Shown here: one piece after another, positions 28,806-42,428 of the stretch | Layout: the number at the start of each line of letters is the position of its first letter | Numbering within the stretch: position 1 is the first letter of the stretch | Origin: Liolophura sinensis | Taxonomy: Eukaryota > Mollusca > Polyplacophora > Chitonida > Chitonidae | Assembly: GCF_032854445.1 (NCBI RefSeq) | Contig: NC_088301.1 | Location: 39,975,187-40,039,186 of the forward strand | Direction: 5' to 3' | Length of the DNA stretch: 64,000 nucleotides | Program-made: the position numbers and the translations under genes | The notes under the pieces: model-generated | Told to the model about the DNA's origin: nothing | Databases searched by the model: none | Seen by the model: only the letters and a program-made list of their open reading frames with translations

Positions 28806-31192
28806 CTGTTAAGGGAGATGGGATACCCCTACATTAGACATCATGCAGTTGCCAGGGAAACCAACATAAACAGTTACAAATGAGTAACTAAGGCTTTGCC
28901 CGAAGCCAACATGTTGTCTTAAGGGTAAAGCCAACTTTCTCTCTTCTTACATACATGTATATTCTATTTTCTCTCACACTGCATAGGCTACAAAGTGCCA
29001 TGGCAAAGTGTTACCTATCAACACCAACTTCAAACACATACACTGCTTTGGATGCAGAAGGAGCTTCAGGGCAATATACATGCAGTCTACACAAAACTAT
29101 ATTATCTACTGCCGCTACATTTTATAACACAGGTAAAGAGAAGTATATGCATGTATGTAGCCGGAAAAAACCCCCCCAAAAAAAACCAAATTCTAAGGAC
29201 TTTCTTACACATCAGGCAGTGCAATTATTACATCATGGTTTTCTGATACAAAAGCTGAATACTCTAGGAGTCAAATAACATACATTTTTACATGAACACA
29301 GTGAGTTGTACCATATACAAAGTCATAGAACAATTTAACGTATTTAATCAGGGCTAAGTGTATAATGGGTTATGTATCAGTATGTATAAATCCAAAGCCT
29401 TAATTTTCATTTCACTTTTAAATACATAAACATGATAATATTAAATGTCAACAACATGGCACAGCTACAATCATACTGTGCAGTGTGTGTAAATAATTTT
29501 ATACAAATCCTTCCGTAGAATGAGAAACTTTCCGTTAATTGATCTGTATTTTTGCTGGTATCACTGACCTATAAGGAATAGCAGTTAAACACAAATAACC
29601 TATAACTACTGCCACTTGGGGACACACACCATGCCAGAATACATATATAAGCAGATTGCCATGCATTTGCTTTCTGGACTAAGAGCATTGGTTATAATGG
29701 CAACCTATTTTTGATAGCCTCAGACTAATTTAGGGAACATGTTGGCTAATTGCATTGGGGAATAGATAAGTCCTGATGGAACCCAACCACTGTAAGAGAG
29801 GACGTCCTGCAGACAAGTTGCAATCTACATAGCAATCAAATAGGTACCACATCGCCTTACTTAATACATCCATGGTTAGGAATATAAATACATGTATCTG
29901 TAGATATTTCTCTGCATTCAGTGTCTTGTGAAACAGAATTCAACATGACTCAACAGACAGGGTGTGACACAAATGCATGTACACCCATCATAGAGAGATA
30001 GGGAGGAAGACTATATTTGTATATGTGTTCGAACAAATTATATGTATGAGACCAAAGCTCATCTGTTTCCACTTTTTATCTGCAAAGCAAGGCAAAGTTT
30101 AGTACTAATAGGAGAAAACATTCCTTGCTTTAAGGAGATGCAACTTATATGTAGGCTAACAGACAGGACTGCATGGAAGTGCTGTTTCTAAAACTGGGCA
30201 AACACCCAAATGCCTCACTTTCTTTCAAACCCTAATTCAATTCCACGGCTATTTCCCCTCAGTAAGTTGCCATCAAAATGACAACAGACAACCAGAAAAA
30301 GCAGTTTTGCATTACTTCCCCTTCACCATAGGCAATCCCCTTTACCACCAACACTGCAGCAACTACAAAAATGATCTAATAAGCTAAATTTTCTTTTCCA
30401 TACTGTGCATTTTTAAATGGAACAACAAATCCCCCTGCCAAGACAATGTTTTTATCGAAAGCATCTTTTTACCATCATTCTTCTGATAAAGCCAAACACA
30501 TGCTGTTATGATAGTTTACAAATGCGCAAATGTATCCCAAGTTTTGCTGAGTGTTTTGTCCAAACATTTACATGTTGTCAGAACAATGTGGTTTGTATTA
30601 ACACCAGTCTCAAGGTCATCTCCATGTCAAGGCAAAGAAAGTTCGTTCAGGGTTGACTTCAGTAAACCAACCATATGATTTCAATATTTTCATTCCAAGA
30701 TGCATGCATATGCCATGTTATTTTTTGGCTCTAGACACTGAATGTCAGAAGGAACTATTGTGTACAAAAATCTGATACTGTACAGCATTTACATGCGCTG
30801 TGTTCCTCAGATGATGTTTTGTTGTTACATTTACCCATATACATATATATAGGTACATGTACATACAATTCTAGAAAAAATATTTACTAGTGCATATTCA
30901 TAAGGGACGGTTTTGTTTGCAGTTTCTCACTGTGTTATAATATTGTACTTGTATATCACTGCTGAAAATATACATGCCAGACTTGCTAACAATCTAGAAT
31001 ATGCACATTTTAAACAAAAGTTTATTAGAAACAAAGCAACTTTTGGAACTAACAGCAGCTGGTCATTACACAATATTTACCAGTATATAAAACTGTCTGT
31101 CAATGCTAAAATATGACCAGTCTTTTAAAACTGCTTAACATACATCTACATCATGAGAAATAAAGGGAGGAAATAAAACAATCAAATCTCAC

Positions 31193-31278
31193 CTGTGATT
31201 CTTCTCAGTCTTCCTTTAAAGCAATGGTAAGACCCCTGGAACCCGAGGTTGTACTGAACAAGCCCATTCAGTGAGAAG
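31193..31278 (-). other. weak candidate exon, minus strand
   Basis: Acceptor GATACTTGCAG|CTT and donor ATCACAG|GTGAGA bound 86 bases. The only open frame gives 28 codons containing NGLVQYNLGFQGSYHCF, phase 2 in and phase 1 out. It is compatible with the segment at 37530-37669 upstream, and with those at 26104-26165 or 16162-16211 downstream. No known domain. Confidence 0.2.
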
Positions 31279-34200
31279 CTGCAAGTATCAAAAAGTCATT
31301 GGGTACAGTCTGGCGGGTTACAATTTGGCGGGCACATGCTCAGTTAGTCTGAGAGATATACCCGTGCCACATATGCCCAAGCAAACGGTTCAATCGGGCC
31401 AGGAAACAGGCCAATTTACTTCTGCCCTTAAACACAGCCCTGCACCAATCAAGAACCTTGTTATTCGATACTGTCTGACATTTCCTCCTTCCAATACAGA
31501 TGTACCACCAGTCTTAATTTCCCTTATGCCATCTGGGCAGTGAATCCAAATCATGGGGACCTTAACCTCTTCAAACCTGTGCCAAAGACTCCTTAATAAT
31601 ATATTTATTGAGGCATTTTGTCCATGCTTTAACATTTAGTCTGTGGTTACAACTGACATGCATCTGTTCAGAAAGCCACAATACTCAAGCCTGGGATACC
31701 AAAACAAAAGCCACCCACACACACACAATGTCATCAATTGCCTTTAGATCCAGTACGAGATAAACACATAATGATTATCTCGGTTGGGTACCCCTTTAAA
31801 TATTTAACCTCCATTGTCCAGACTGGGCCAAACACCATGCTGCCAGTATTAACTCAATAATAGCTGATGCATAACAATGACAATGAGTTCAAAAGTCAGC
31901 TATAACCCTTAACACCTACTGTTCCCACTGAGTGGCCAAATAAGGCACCCACAGGAAATGTGTTGCACATGTACACTAAGTTTAAGTCAAAATGAGAAAT
32001 ACCAGAACTTTTGGAAGTTAATAATGTACCAAAATAAATGAGTAATAATCATCAGTTAACTACACATCTTTTCTCAGAAAAGTTTGTTTCCCAGCTGTAT
32101 TATTACATGTAACACCATGCAGTATGATATGTTATAGTAAACTCATCATAATCACATCAGCCCAAACTCTGCAGGAATGTCCAGATGCCAATATCTTATG
32201 TAGATCTCCACCGTCCAGGAGCTAAAATGTTGACTGAAGGTGACCTCAAGTGACCACAGGGAAGCACTACTAGCTGGGCTGACCACCCCCCAGGACCTAA
32301 TCTGGACTTGATGGTCGGAAGTGTGAAGTGGTATGTTTTATGATTGTGATATATAGCCAGGGAGGTAAAGCTGTGGAACAAATGTGTGCAGGATTGATTT
32401 CAGTTCTACATGTACATGAGCTGAGGACAAATCAGGACAGCTGTTCTTGTCTATGAACTACACCACAGACTGGTCAGCCAATGGGGGCTGAGAATGGGTG
32501 AGTTCAAAGGGCCTGTGCTGTCCCTGCTGAGAATTTCTTCACTCAGATTCTTGCTTTTTTTTTTTTTTTCACTGCAAGAAAATAGTAAGAAAAATGCAAC
32601 CATTCTCCTCTCAACTGTATTATAAACATGCTAAATGCAGTTACGTTTTCAAATAATAATCCAGAGACAATTTAGACTATATTCATTTATATTTTATCTT
32701 TAGTATAGATCCAAATATTATTTATCACACAAGTGGATTCCAATTCCCAATAGAAGGTTCTGAGCTTACTCTATAATGAATTCACACAGGACTATACATA
32801 CACTGTAATCACTGATGAAAAGTATTTGTAAGCACGATCTGACAGTAATGAAATCATTTGTGTAATCGGATATTCCTAGATGTTACCAATGTACCCTCGG
32901 TATTTTGGGTTATTACTTATGATCATACAAAAATATGCACGTGTATGCTAAATAAACCACATCCTTATGAACTACCTACTGCCTAACTAAGCTGGGAGCA
33001 AAGGAAAGGCGTTGCCCAGACAGTTTATAAAACACATCCTGGCAAATGGTACTGCTTTTGCCTAACACCATCCCAACTGAGTAACATCTGAACAGGATCT
33101 TTTGGAGTTCTACCTTTGTGCTGGAGTACACAGGTTTATACCCTCCTCCCAGCATATGGCTGTAGAGGAGGAACGTCTCACGGCTGTCTATCTGATCATG
33201 TTCCGGAGGCCTGTATTCTGTGTGTGAACTAACCCCACCCTATCTCCAGTGGAGACCATTTTAACTCTGAGTGGCTGGATAAATATACACCATGTATGAG
33301 TCAGCTTGCCAAGAATTTCCACCATCTGTCCCATCCCAAAGCTAGAGCACCTCAACCTTACCAGCCATCCCTGAAGCACTTTGCAAACTGCACACACAGA
33401 ATCTACATGATAACACCTACACTGGGATGTGTTGACTGCATGTGCTTGAAATGCACAGGTTCACCAGACGAGGTGTAAATAGAAACGCGAAGAGTTTCAA
33501 AGAAATCTTAACTACCTAATCCAAGCTGCCTACACTGCACTAATGAGCTTATGAAATTGTTCACAGTGGCACAACTTAAAATGTAGCATTTTGACAATGA
33601 TCCCAGAAAATATTTCTTAGATTGAAATGTTCTTCATGATGTTCTCTTCAAGATGTAAGACACACCTGTACTGCACAAAATAACAATGAACACCGTTTAT
33701 CTAGAAATTAACTACCGGAATTCTTCAACCTTTTGCAAAATAAATTTAAAAACAAGTTACTCATATGCTCATAATTCATGTGCGAAAAGTTTGAGGAATT
33801 ATGGTAATGTAACGTATATAGATCTGCTTATGATATACATGAACTTATCTATTCCTCAAAAAATGCTGTGTTAAATGTCACAAAAATGTAAATGCATCCT
33901 GACCTCATTAGTCACACAAGTGTTGCTGCAGGATCTGGAGCAAGATGTCCTTTGATTGCACAGCCTAAATAAATGGCTATGGGCATGCTATTATTTAATT
34001 TCTACAATAAACTATTATGCCCAAATGTATATTGTGTTGTAACACACATGCATCTTTGCAAATAAGATGAAGTGCTTCACATAAAGGAGCATCATCACAA
34101 AACACATGAAATAGTCAAGTAAGTGCATAACAATACACCTACAAGATATACACTGTGAGATCGCCACATTTATGTACTTGATGTACTGTACATGTATCAA

Positions 34201-37200
34201 TGATTTACCACACACCCAACTGGGGAAAAAGACATGAGGGCCCCTTCAAATATAGATATATTGACATAAAGTAAATATGTTCTTCGACTCAAAAACATGA
34301 ATGACTGTGGAATGAGAGAACTGTGTCATTTTAATGTAAGTACCATTCTGCACAGTTCGAACTAGCTTCACATGAATGATATGATGACAGCTCTTAAGGA
34401 GAAGTGCTCTTAAAGGTCATGTGTTGCTAAGCCTCAGAAATCTACTCACTGATAAGTGATGGGTGTTATCAGTAGCTTTAGTAATGCTTCAATCCAAGAA
34501 GACAGACACTGCTCTTGGCTTAAAAGGACACAAGTGTTATGCTGGAGGGTGGTGCTAGGGGGGGTTGGGGTAGGGGAGTGGGGGGGAGAGGTTGCCTGGA
34601 GGAAAATAATCATGCTTGTCCACAGTTTTATAAACATAAGCTGCAGGACAGACTGGAGAAACCATGGCTATAAGCATTTGTCACAAGTAGGTTTATAGAT
34701 GACCAGGTGCCTTCTTGGTGGGGTCCATGAAATGGTAGGCCAAATGGAGCCTCTCAGCATAGATTACAAGTGTCACTGTGTGTTGGCTTCAAGGAGGGCC
34801 AGCAGGAACATCTCAGTCTTCACTTGACCAGAAACCACAACAAGGATGCCAGGCATTCTATGGTATCTCCTTCTTGGCATTCTCAGCACAAAGTCTGGAG
34901 GTGGTGGAACTCCCAGCAGTCCCCAAACTAACTACACCTACATGTACCGTTGTGTGCCACAAATCACTTAGGCCAGGATTTGCACCAGTTTACCCTTACT
35001 TAAAGTGTAAATTTGTAAGAGAAAAAAAGCCAATACAATCTTAGGGAATTCTAATAAGATCTGAAAAGCACCCCTTTCAGAGATCTTTGGCCTATAACCA
35101 CTATATGCAGTGTTATAACATACACACACCAAAGAACAATCTTCAACAAGTAATTTATCATACTGATATAAAATATCCTACAGTTTGGTAAATTCCCAAA
35201 ATCTTCATGTACAAGCCAAAAAAGAAAGCTGGAGTACTGCTTACAAATGCACACAACCAAAGAGCACTTTCATGTCAGAAACATTACTGCTGAAGCAGGT
35301 GAAGAAAACTTTTCTTGTGATGGGTCTATTTCCCTTTATTTGAGAGAACAATAAATTAAAAGATTCTATGAAAAGTGTAATGAGATTTTAGGGCACTTTT
35401 TGGAGGGTCGGTCAAGGTACATTTAAAGAACATATTTTTAAACTTGGCCTAAATGGGTTGACTAATAATTCAGGAAATCCTTAACATTTGTGGCTCTGCC
35501 ACATCATTTGTAATGGCAGCTGTTTCCTAGATTTCACTCAAGGAAGGATACCAGGAGGCAAAAAACAGTCAAAAAACATTAGGTACTTGCCCTGGGAGGT
35601 TCACTAAATGGCACCTACCAACAGCCGCGATAACTCTTAGTTAAGGTATTTAAAAAATAAGAAACATTGTAATACGAATAACTGACTATTTCAAGCTTAC
35701 TTACTTTATGGTAATGGTTTTACATTATTAAACTTTTTCAAGAGTATTAGTCCTAGTAGTGAGTAAGTGGACCTGTGAAAATCTTCTAATTGTACACTTC
35801 TGGTATTCCAGCGTAGACGTGTATGACATGGCTGCAGTACATGACTAAACCACAACTACATTTGCTCAATCAATAATGAAACAGGACAGACTTGGGGCAG
35901 AAAAACACCCCGAGGAAGATAATAGTTAAATTCATGCCATGCAAATATTGACTCGGGCCAACTGGACCCAAATCCATGATGTGTGCCTTTCTGACAGAGC
36001 GGATTACAGCCATTTCCTAACAAAAGTTCGTTTTTTGTGACAACAATAAAGCAAAATCCAAATCGTGCTTTGAATTCATCCCTGAATAAATTCACTGAGA
36101 ACTGACCAGGGTGTGAAACTGCCAGCCAGCAAAAGTCAACACTATGGGATGAATGAGCAGGCTCCTAGGACAGAGGGAGCATTTACAACTGACCAGTTGA
36201 TGGTGCGTGTGTCATCCCCTACTGGAAAAGGTACACAACTACAGGCGCTGGCTAACATAAATCAGACTGCTAGGCTTTAATACAGCTTAACAAAGGCTGT
36301 GTCCAACCAACTTTAGTTTTTGAAAATAAATACAACACAAATGTCAAACATTACACTTTCACTAAGCTTAACGTGACTTTCATGTATTATTATGTGACCT
36401 TGCAGGTGTATTTTAATTGAACATGTCAACAGATGTTGCACGACTCTACGCTATCTGATACACACACTAGATAATTAATGTAAAAGATCGATAAGAATCC
36501 GCATGATCATACAAAAGGTATATAAACCCTGCTAACATGTACACGGGCACCCAAAATGAGGTCAAATAGAGCAGCTCTCCAGCTGTTCTTCAAAATCAAT
36601 AAATCAGCCTCTTTTTTGTTCTGTTGTCACTAAGGCTGTCCATAGCTCAATCTTGTCCATCTGAATGTCTCCGTTAGGATTGAAGGCTGACCCCAGTATG
36701 GTATACACAGAGTCATACATCATTATGCCAACAGACAGCTACCTATATAATTCCAGGTGTTTCACCCATAGAAAGCAGGCCAGAGGCAAGACGCGATCAC
36801 TTGACCTATTAACATATATGTACATGGGAGCAAAACTGACCTACAACTGTGTACTATAAAACATATCCAGGAATCCTGTATTTATTCACAACATGCCCAC
36901 TCCACATTAAATACTCCACGGCCTACTCACATGCGGTGTAAATGTACTGCTTGCTAGATAACAGTTGAGATCACGTCAGGTGAAATCTTATCTTGAAACA
37001 AGTAACAGAGAGCAGTCATACAAAAGCACCCTTTGCACCTCTTTCAATTTTATTTGTCTCGACTTTCCCAAAAAATTGTAATCTTGAGAAACTCCAGATA
37101 GTGACATATATTTAGAGTCACCGTACCATACTACATTACACTTGAAAACAAGAATGTGGATGGCTTTTTTAGATATTTATTCTTAAGCTTTATTACACAC

Positions 37201-37529
37201 AATGGTAACTAGCACACTTGAATAAAAACAAAGGTAATGATTCCAACATAGTTGGAAAAACATACTTTCACCACATATTACAAAAAAAGACATCCAAGCC
37301 ATACATTGTACCTGTACAGATCAGCATAGAATATAACTGTGATATTTTGTCATCTTAGCTATCCACGTGCAGAACACAATCAAAATACCTATGAAATATT
37401 CTTTCATTACATCATTCCCTGCATAAACTTCTCAATGGTTTATCGTGTATTGTAACAGTTAAGTATCTTCAACTTAAGGCTAACAGAGAAAGGGAGACCC
37501 CCAAAAGACCAATGTGCAGATAAACTTAC
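31279..37529. other. non-coding stretch
   Basis: No recognisable coding sequence. Moderately GC-richer islands at about 32,190-32,330 and 34,640-34,990 give chance ORFs of up to 88 codons. The G-quadruplex motif lies at 34,558. Confidence 0.55.
34558..34586 (+). other. G-quadruplex-forming motif
   Basis: Four runs of at least four G are separated by loops of two, two and three bases (TT, TA, AGT). This is a strong intramolecular G4 pattern on the + strand. If the region is transcribed on the minus strand, the G-rich strand is the template. Confidence 0.8.
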
Positions 37530-37669
37530 CTCGACTTGGGCTCAAGTTTATAGCACCCAGTCACTATGGTAACACCTTTGCAATAGTCAACTCTTCTGTG
37601 ACTCCCGCAAAGGTCACTAGGGCTAACTTGCAACCAATCTGCCACAAACTGACAGCAATTGGTCAAGAA
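37530..37669 (-). other. weak candidate exon, minus strand
   Basis: Acceptor GGTTTCTAACAG|TTC and donor GTCGAG|GTAAGT bound 140 bases. One frame is open throughout (46 codons, phase 0 in, phase 2 out), is Cys-rich and is not recognised. It could equally be an untranslated exon or a chance pairing of splice-like sites. Confidence 0.2.
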
Positions 37670-40600
37670 CTGTTAGAAACCTAAGACAAGACAACAGTAA
37701 TTGTGCCCAGGCTGTCTGCCTTCAAACAAAGTAAGCAGAGCGTGTGTATCACCAGTGACTCACTCAGCTTCTCTCTCTCTGCCGTCTGCCACTGTAGTTC
37801 TATTGATAGCAAGGGACAATGCCATTATAACCGTTGCCCTACCAGACAAAACCCCTTCATCAGATATTGGAATCACAAAAGATCTGGCGTCAATTATTGA
37901 ATTTCCAACAGAAAATGACTCACTCAATACAGGCCTAGACTGCTAATTTCCCTAATGTCCTCCACCAATCAAATCTGATCCTATGCAATTCCTATCCTAT
38001 GATCCAATGTCAACAACAACAAACACATCAAGTATTACCTATTTAGATTTTAAAAATTGGACTTTATCAAACATAAATTAACACAACATGAAAACGCTGG
38101 TACTTTGTTGGATCCTTGACTCTGTGATTACCACTTACATCTCATAACACACAAAGTTGCCTCCACTGTCTTGAAATCAAAGTCATAGAAGTTGTTCAAA
38201 CAAATTTTATGTAGATGTTTACAAGATAAAAATCAGATGCTTGTTAAACGCAGAATTTAATATATTTGATTTTTCTAGTTTTTATGACATCACTGCATTA
38301 ATCATTACAACTGTGCCCCTGTGAAGGTGTAGCTTTTGTCTGGGCTCAGTACTAACCTATTTCCACCAAACCCAAAACAGGCAGGATTCGTATCGTCAAG
38401 TTAGTGGCTTTAAAGTTTGAAGTATATACAAATACCTGTTCACTTACATCTACCTGCTTTGAATGGAGAAGTCTACATTCATTCAACACTGCTGTAGATT
38501 GTTAATACCATCACTCACACCACTGAATGAAGCTGTTGAATTTACCTTTCCATGTTATTTTTTTAACTCATCTATAAACATACATATCGGTACTCCTAAA
38601 GAAATAAGCTCATCACCATAACTTAGTCACATAATGTATATTCAACCACTCAGTGCTATGAATACTGGTGAAAATGCAATTCACAGATACAAAATTTCAT
38701 AATAAATATTGAACATTTCAAAATTTGCTCTTTGAACTGTAACTGTTGCAGTTATTGTTTTGTCTTTCATAGTGTTCTCAGAAATTTATTCACACTTACA
38801 CTCTGCTCCACACTACTTTTCCCCTCAGTTTTGATCACATATCCCGAGATGACAAATATCACATATTCTTGATATGCATAAGGCCACAAATTAACAAATT
38901 TATTAAAACTCTAATGATTGAACTTTCAAATGACTGTGCAAAGTAATGAAAACTCAATAACATTAACCAGGGTACAGTACAAGAAACATCATTTTTGTGA
39001 TACCTGATAGCATGATGATTTAATCCTGGAAAAAAATATACACTTGAATTCAAATTAACAATGCTTGTATCTGTGAGCCCATTATGATCTATTACACTCA
39101 GTAAATTTGCTACTGGATAATTAACCTGATGAATATGCAAATATGGGTTACCTCAGCCTACAACACTGTTTAAATAGGTGTCCCACAGCCAACACATCAG
39201 TTTTAGATTGTGTAAGTTTGTTTTCCTTCCCTTCTTTTTTTCTTTTAATCTTATGATGCATGGAAAATGTGTCAACAATTCAACCATGCACATGTACCTG
39301 TATAATAAAAGAAATTGCAGCGAATGGTTTCATAAAATTCCAAGTATTATGCAAGAAACATCCTGATTTTCTCCATGACCTTGTACACTTACATCATTCA
39401 TGGGACTGATCACACATGCACTGTTATGCAGCAATCAGGATTGAGGTAACAGTTCAGCACGCATAGCATATTTCACCATAAAGCTTCTATCCTCTTAAGT
39501 ACTGTAATTCCTACCATGTACCATTCAATTCAATCCTGGCAACCCCTATATCATAGAGTAGAATGAAGGGCAATCTACATTAGTCTAAGTTGAATTTCTT
39601 CTGAGAAAGGTGCTGGTGTCCATGAAGAAAATGTGAGAAAATGTTAAAATCTCTCAGCAACCGACATACAGGGTGTTTATTTAGACACTGGAATTAAAAA
39701 ATAAAAAAGGGATATTGTTTCTCACAACATATTTTATATTGACACTAATCGAGTGTTAAATTCAGTTCTGGGTATGTATCATCTGGCACACTTAGTAGAG
39801 GAAAGGAAAAGTATTCAGAAAAAACAGAAACGGATTCCAGCACAGTTAACCTGAACCATCCCTTGGCTTTTATAGCTCTTTGTGACTTCACCGCAACACA
39901 TGTCCCTGTCACTTGGAAAGTGTGACCAACTGGCAAAAGCTTGACAAACCTCACATGTAAATCATATTTTTTAAATGTGTAATAACATATATATATGACA
40001 ATGCTTAAGAATTATGATAACTGTTATATGAAAAGAAAGGTTTGTGGGCGTCTTTCAAAAATGTGAGAGCTGCATTTATTTCATGTCTTGCCAGTCCACT
40101 GCATAACAGATATCAGGTGTGAAAGACAGCATGTACAACTGTCCATGTATTACGTGTATATCTATGTATGTGTAAGCACGTTAAAGTTTATGGCACGACT
40201 GCTCTAAGACATGAGGTTGCCCCATCTACACGCAGCCTGTCCAGACACTGAACACATTTTTACAGCTTCCCCTTGGTTCTGATCTTTTGTGTTTTTGTCA
40301 GTATAGGGTTACATACATCCCGTTCTTGCAAGCATAAAAACAAAGCCCAGTGGATCACAAACTCAACAGCCTTATCTCTACACATTCAGGTGGGGCTCAG
40401 CAAACCCATATTTCCTACAATTCCTAGCAGTGTTTAGCTTGAATAGCCCCGCATTGAGACCAGCATTGCTAGATTAGTCCCTCGGCAAAGAAAATTTGCA
40501 TAATCTTACATTTCTAACCCTGGTGGTTCATGATTTATTTTTTCTGATTTCATCATATACAATTAAAACTGAACATAGCCAGGACATGCTTTAATTAAAA

Positions 40601-42294
40601 CGCCAGTATGTTTTACAGTACTATTGTGAAATTTATTCATAAATTTAACAATTACTTCTGACAATTTAACATAGCTACATGTGGAGATTTATTTGGAGAT
40701 TGGAGTGTCAAGCAAATTTAACAGGTCATGGACGCTTAATGTGGTGCATGAGTTACCAATTAATGGCAGAAATATGCAATAGATGTATTTAGTTCTTATT
40801 TGGGTGTTTTTCAAGCAAAGAACAAGAAAAGTCAGTTCACTCCATTATCATACTATGTGTAATATTTAAGTATGAATATAAATTTTTGAATCTACATTGA
40901 TCATAATACTTTGATTAATCTGGATATGATGATCTGTTTTTAACTTGCTATTCACTGCATCTATCAACAATAACCATTCTACATTTAAACTTCACTAAAT
41001 TAACCTTTTTTTTTTTTTAAACTGACAAACAAGTGCCAGCAGGAAATTTGAGCCACTGCTGTGGCAAATGTCAAAGAAAATTTACACCATGTACATGGTG
41101 GGCAACAAGGGACCAATTGAAAGGTCACCCTGAAACAATGAACAATTGACAATAGACACAACTAAATAGTAGAGGACCTGGGGAATCCTGAGGGCCCATA
41201 TATTAATGGCTCCCGTGGTGATAAACAGCTAGGGCAGAAGAACCAACATAAAAACCAATGTGTCAGTGATGTGTCCAATAAAGCTGTCACTCCTACTATA
41301 TACATGTAGTTTAGTCTATAACATAACACATTTTGTACGACTGCTTTAACTGGACAAGGCAAGACCATAAAAGGGTACATGAGAATCACACAAATATGTA
41401 TTATAAGTTCAAGGTAGTTTTTGAGATTTCTCTTAAAATGCGTAAAAAAACCCCAGGACTGACATCACTGTAAACTGGGCAGAGATTAGTCCGATGGTTA
41501 AACCTGACCATTGTACCTGAAATAATGTTGTGTATGGCATTCAACCCCCAACCAAATAAAAATGTGTGGGAATGGCTAGCACACCACAAGTGTACCTTAT
41601 AATCCTCCGTTTTGCCATCTCTATTAATGAACACCATCACATATAAAAGTATGTTAATAAGAGAGTGTCCAAACAGTTTTTAGAAACACAACACCTTTTC
41701 CATCAATTTTTAGCAAGGCTATCTTCTTATTTTGAACGCTTGCTCAGAGCTATAAACAAACATTGAAATTAACTATTTTAGTACATGTACCTGTAACAAC
41801 TGTGTTGTGTTACACATTCCTTTTCTATAAACTGAGAACAAAATCCATTGGTGGTTTGCGTCCCTTTTCTTTAGATGGACACGAATCTAACAGAATGATG
41901 TGTAAGACATTCTTGAGGGCAAATGAAAGCAAAGATTACATTTCTGAATGGCAAGGCCCCTGTTGTGAAGATGAACAGCAGAGCACCTGTAGTTTTGCTA
42001 CAAAGGCTTTAAAAAACCATACAGGAAGGGAAACGCATTCAGTGTTGTACCAGTAGTATTCAGCAGAAGAGTGGCAAACAAACCTCTGAAAGCGCTCATT
42101 AATGTGTGTCTTTGACCAATACAGCCTTCTTTCCACTGCTGGCAAACTTCACTCCAGACATTCAACAAACTTGTAACAACTTGTCAAAAGTGACTCTGCC
42201 CCTGTCTTGGTCAAGCAATAAGAAAGCCCACTGTTAACATTTCTCTGCATTCTCATTCTCTGTGAATGAGTATATTGGTCAGGTGTTTGTATTC

Positions 42295-42428
42295 CAGGGA
42301 CCAGTTTCACGAAGTGTACTTAGTGTTAAGTATCCCTTAGCTAAGTGCACTTTATCTCTCTACAACATATGTTGCCATGGTAGTTAAGGGCCTTCTTAAC
42401 TAACTGTGCTTGATGAAACCGGCTCCTG
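42295..42428. mobile_element. MITE-like element with imperfect terminal inverted repeats
   Basis: The left end, CAGGGACCAGTTTCACGAAG, is an imperfect inverted copy of the right end, which reads TGATGAAACCGGCTCCTG on the + strand. Inner segments (CTTAGTGTTAAG, and TTCTTAACTAACTGTGC) continue the symmetry, and GTTGCCATGGTAGTT lies inside. There is no coding capacity. It resembles the short palindromic CCGGTTTCAxGAAGC repeats of marine invertebrate genomes. No clear target duplication was seen. Confidence 0.6.

Noticed and set aside
34446-34698. ORFs on both strands over the G-rich tract
   Set aside because: Low-complexity translation of the G-quadruplex sequence.
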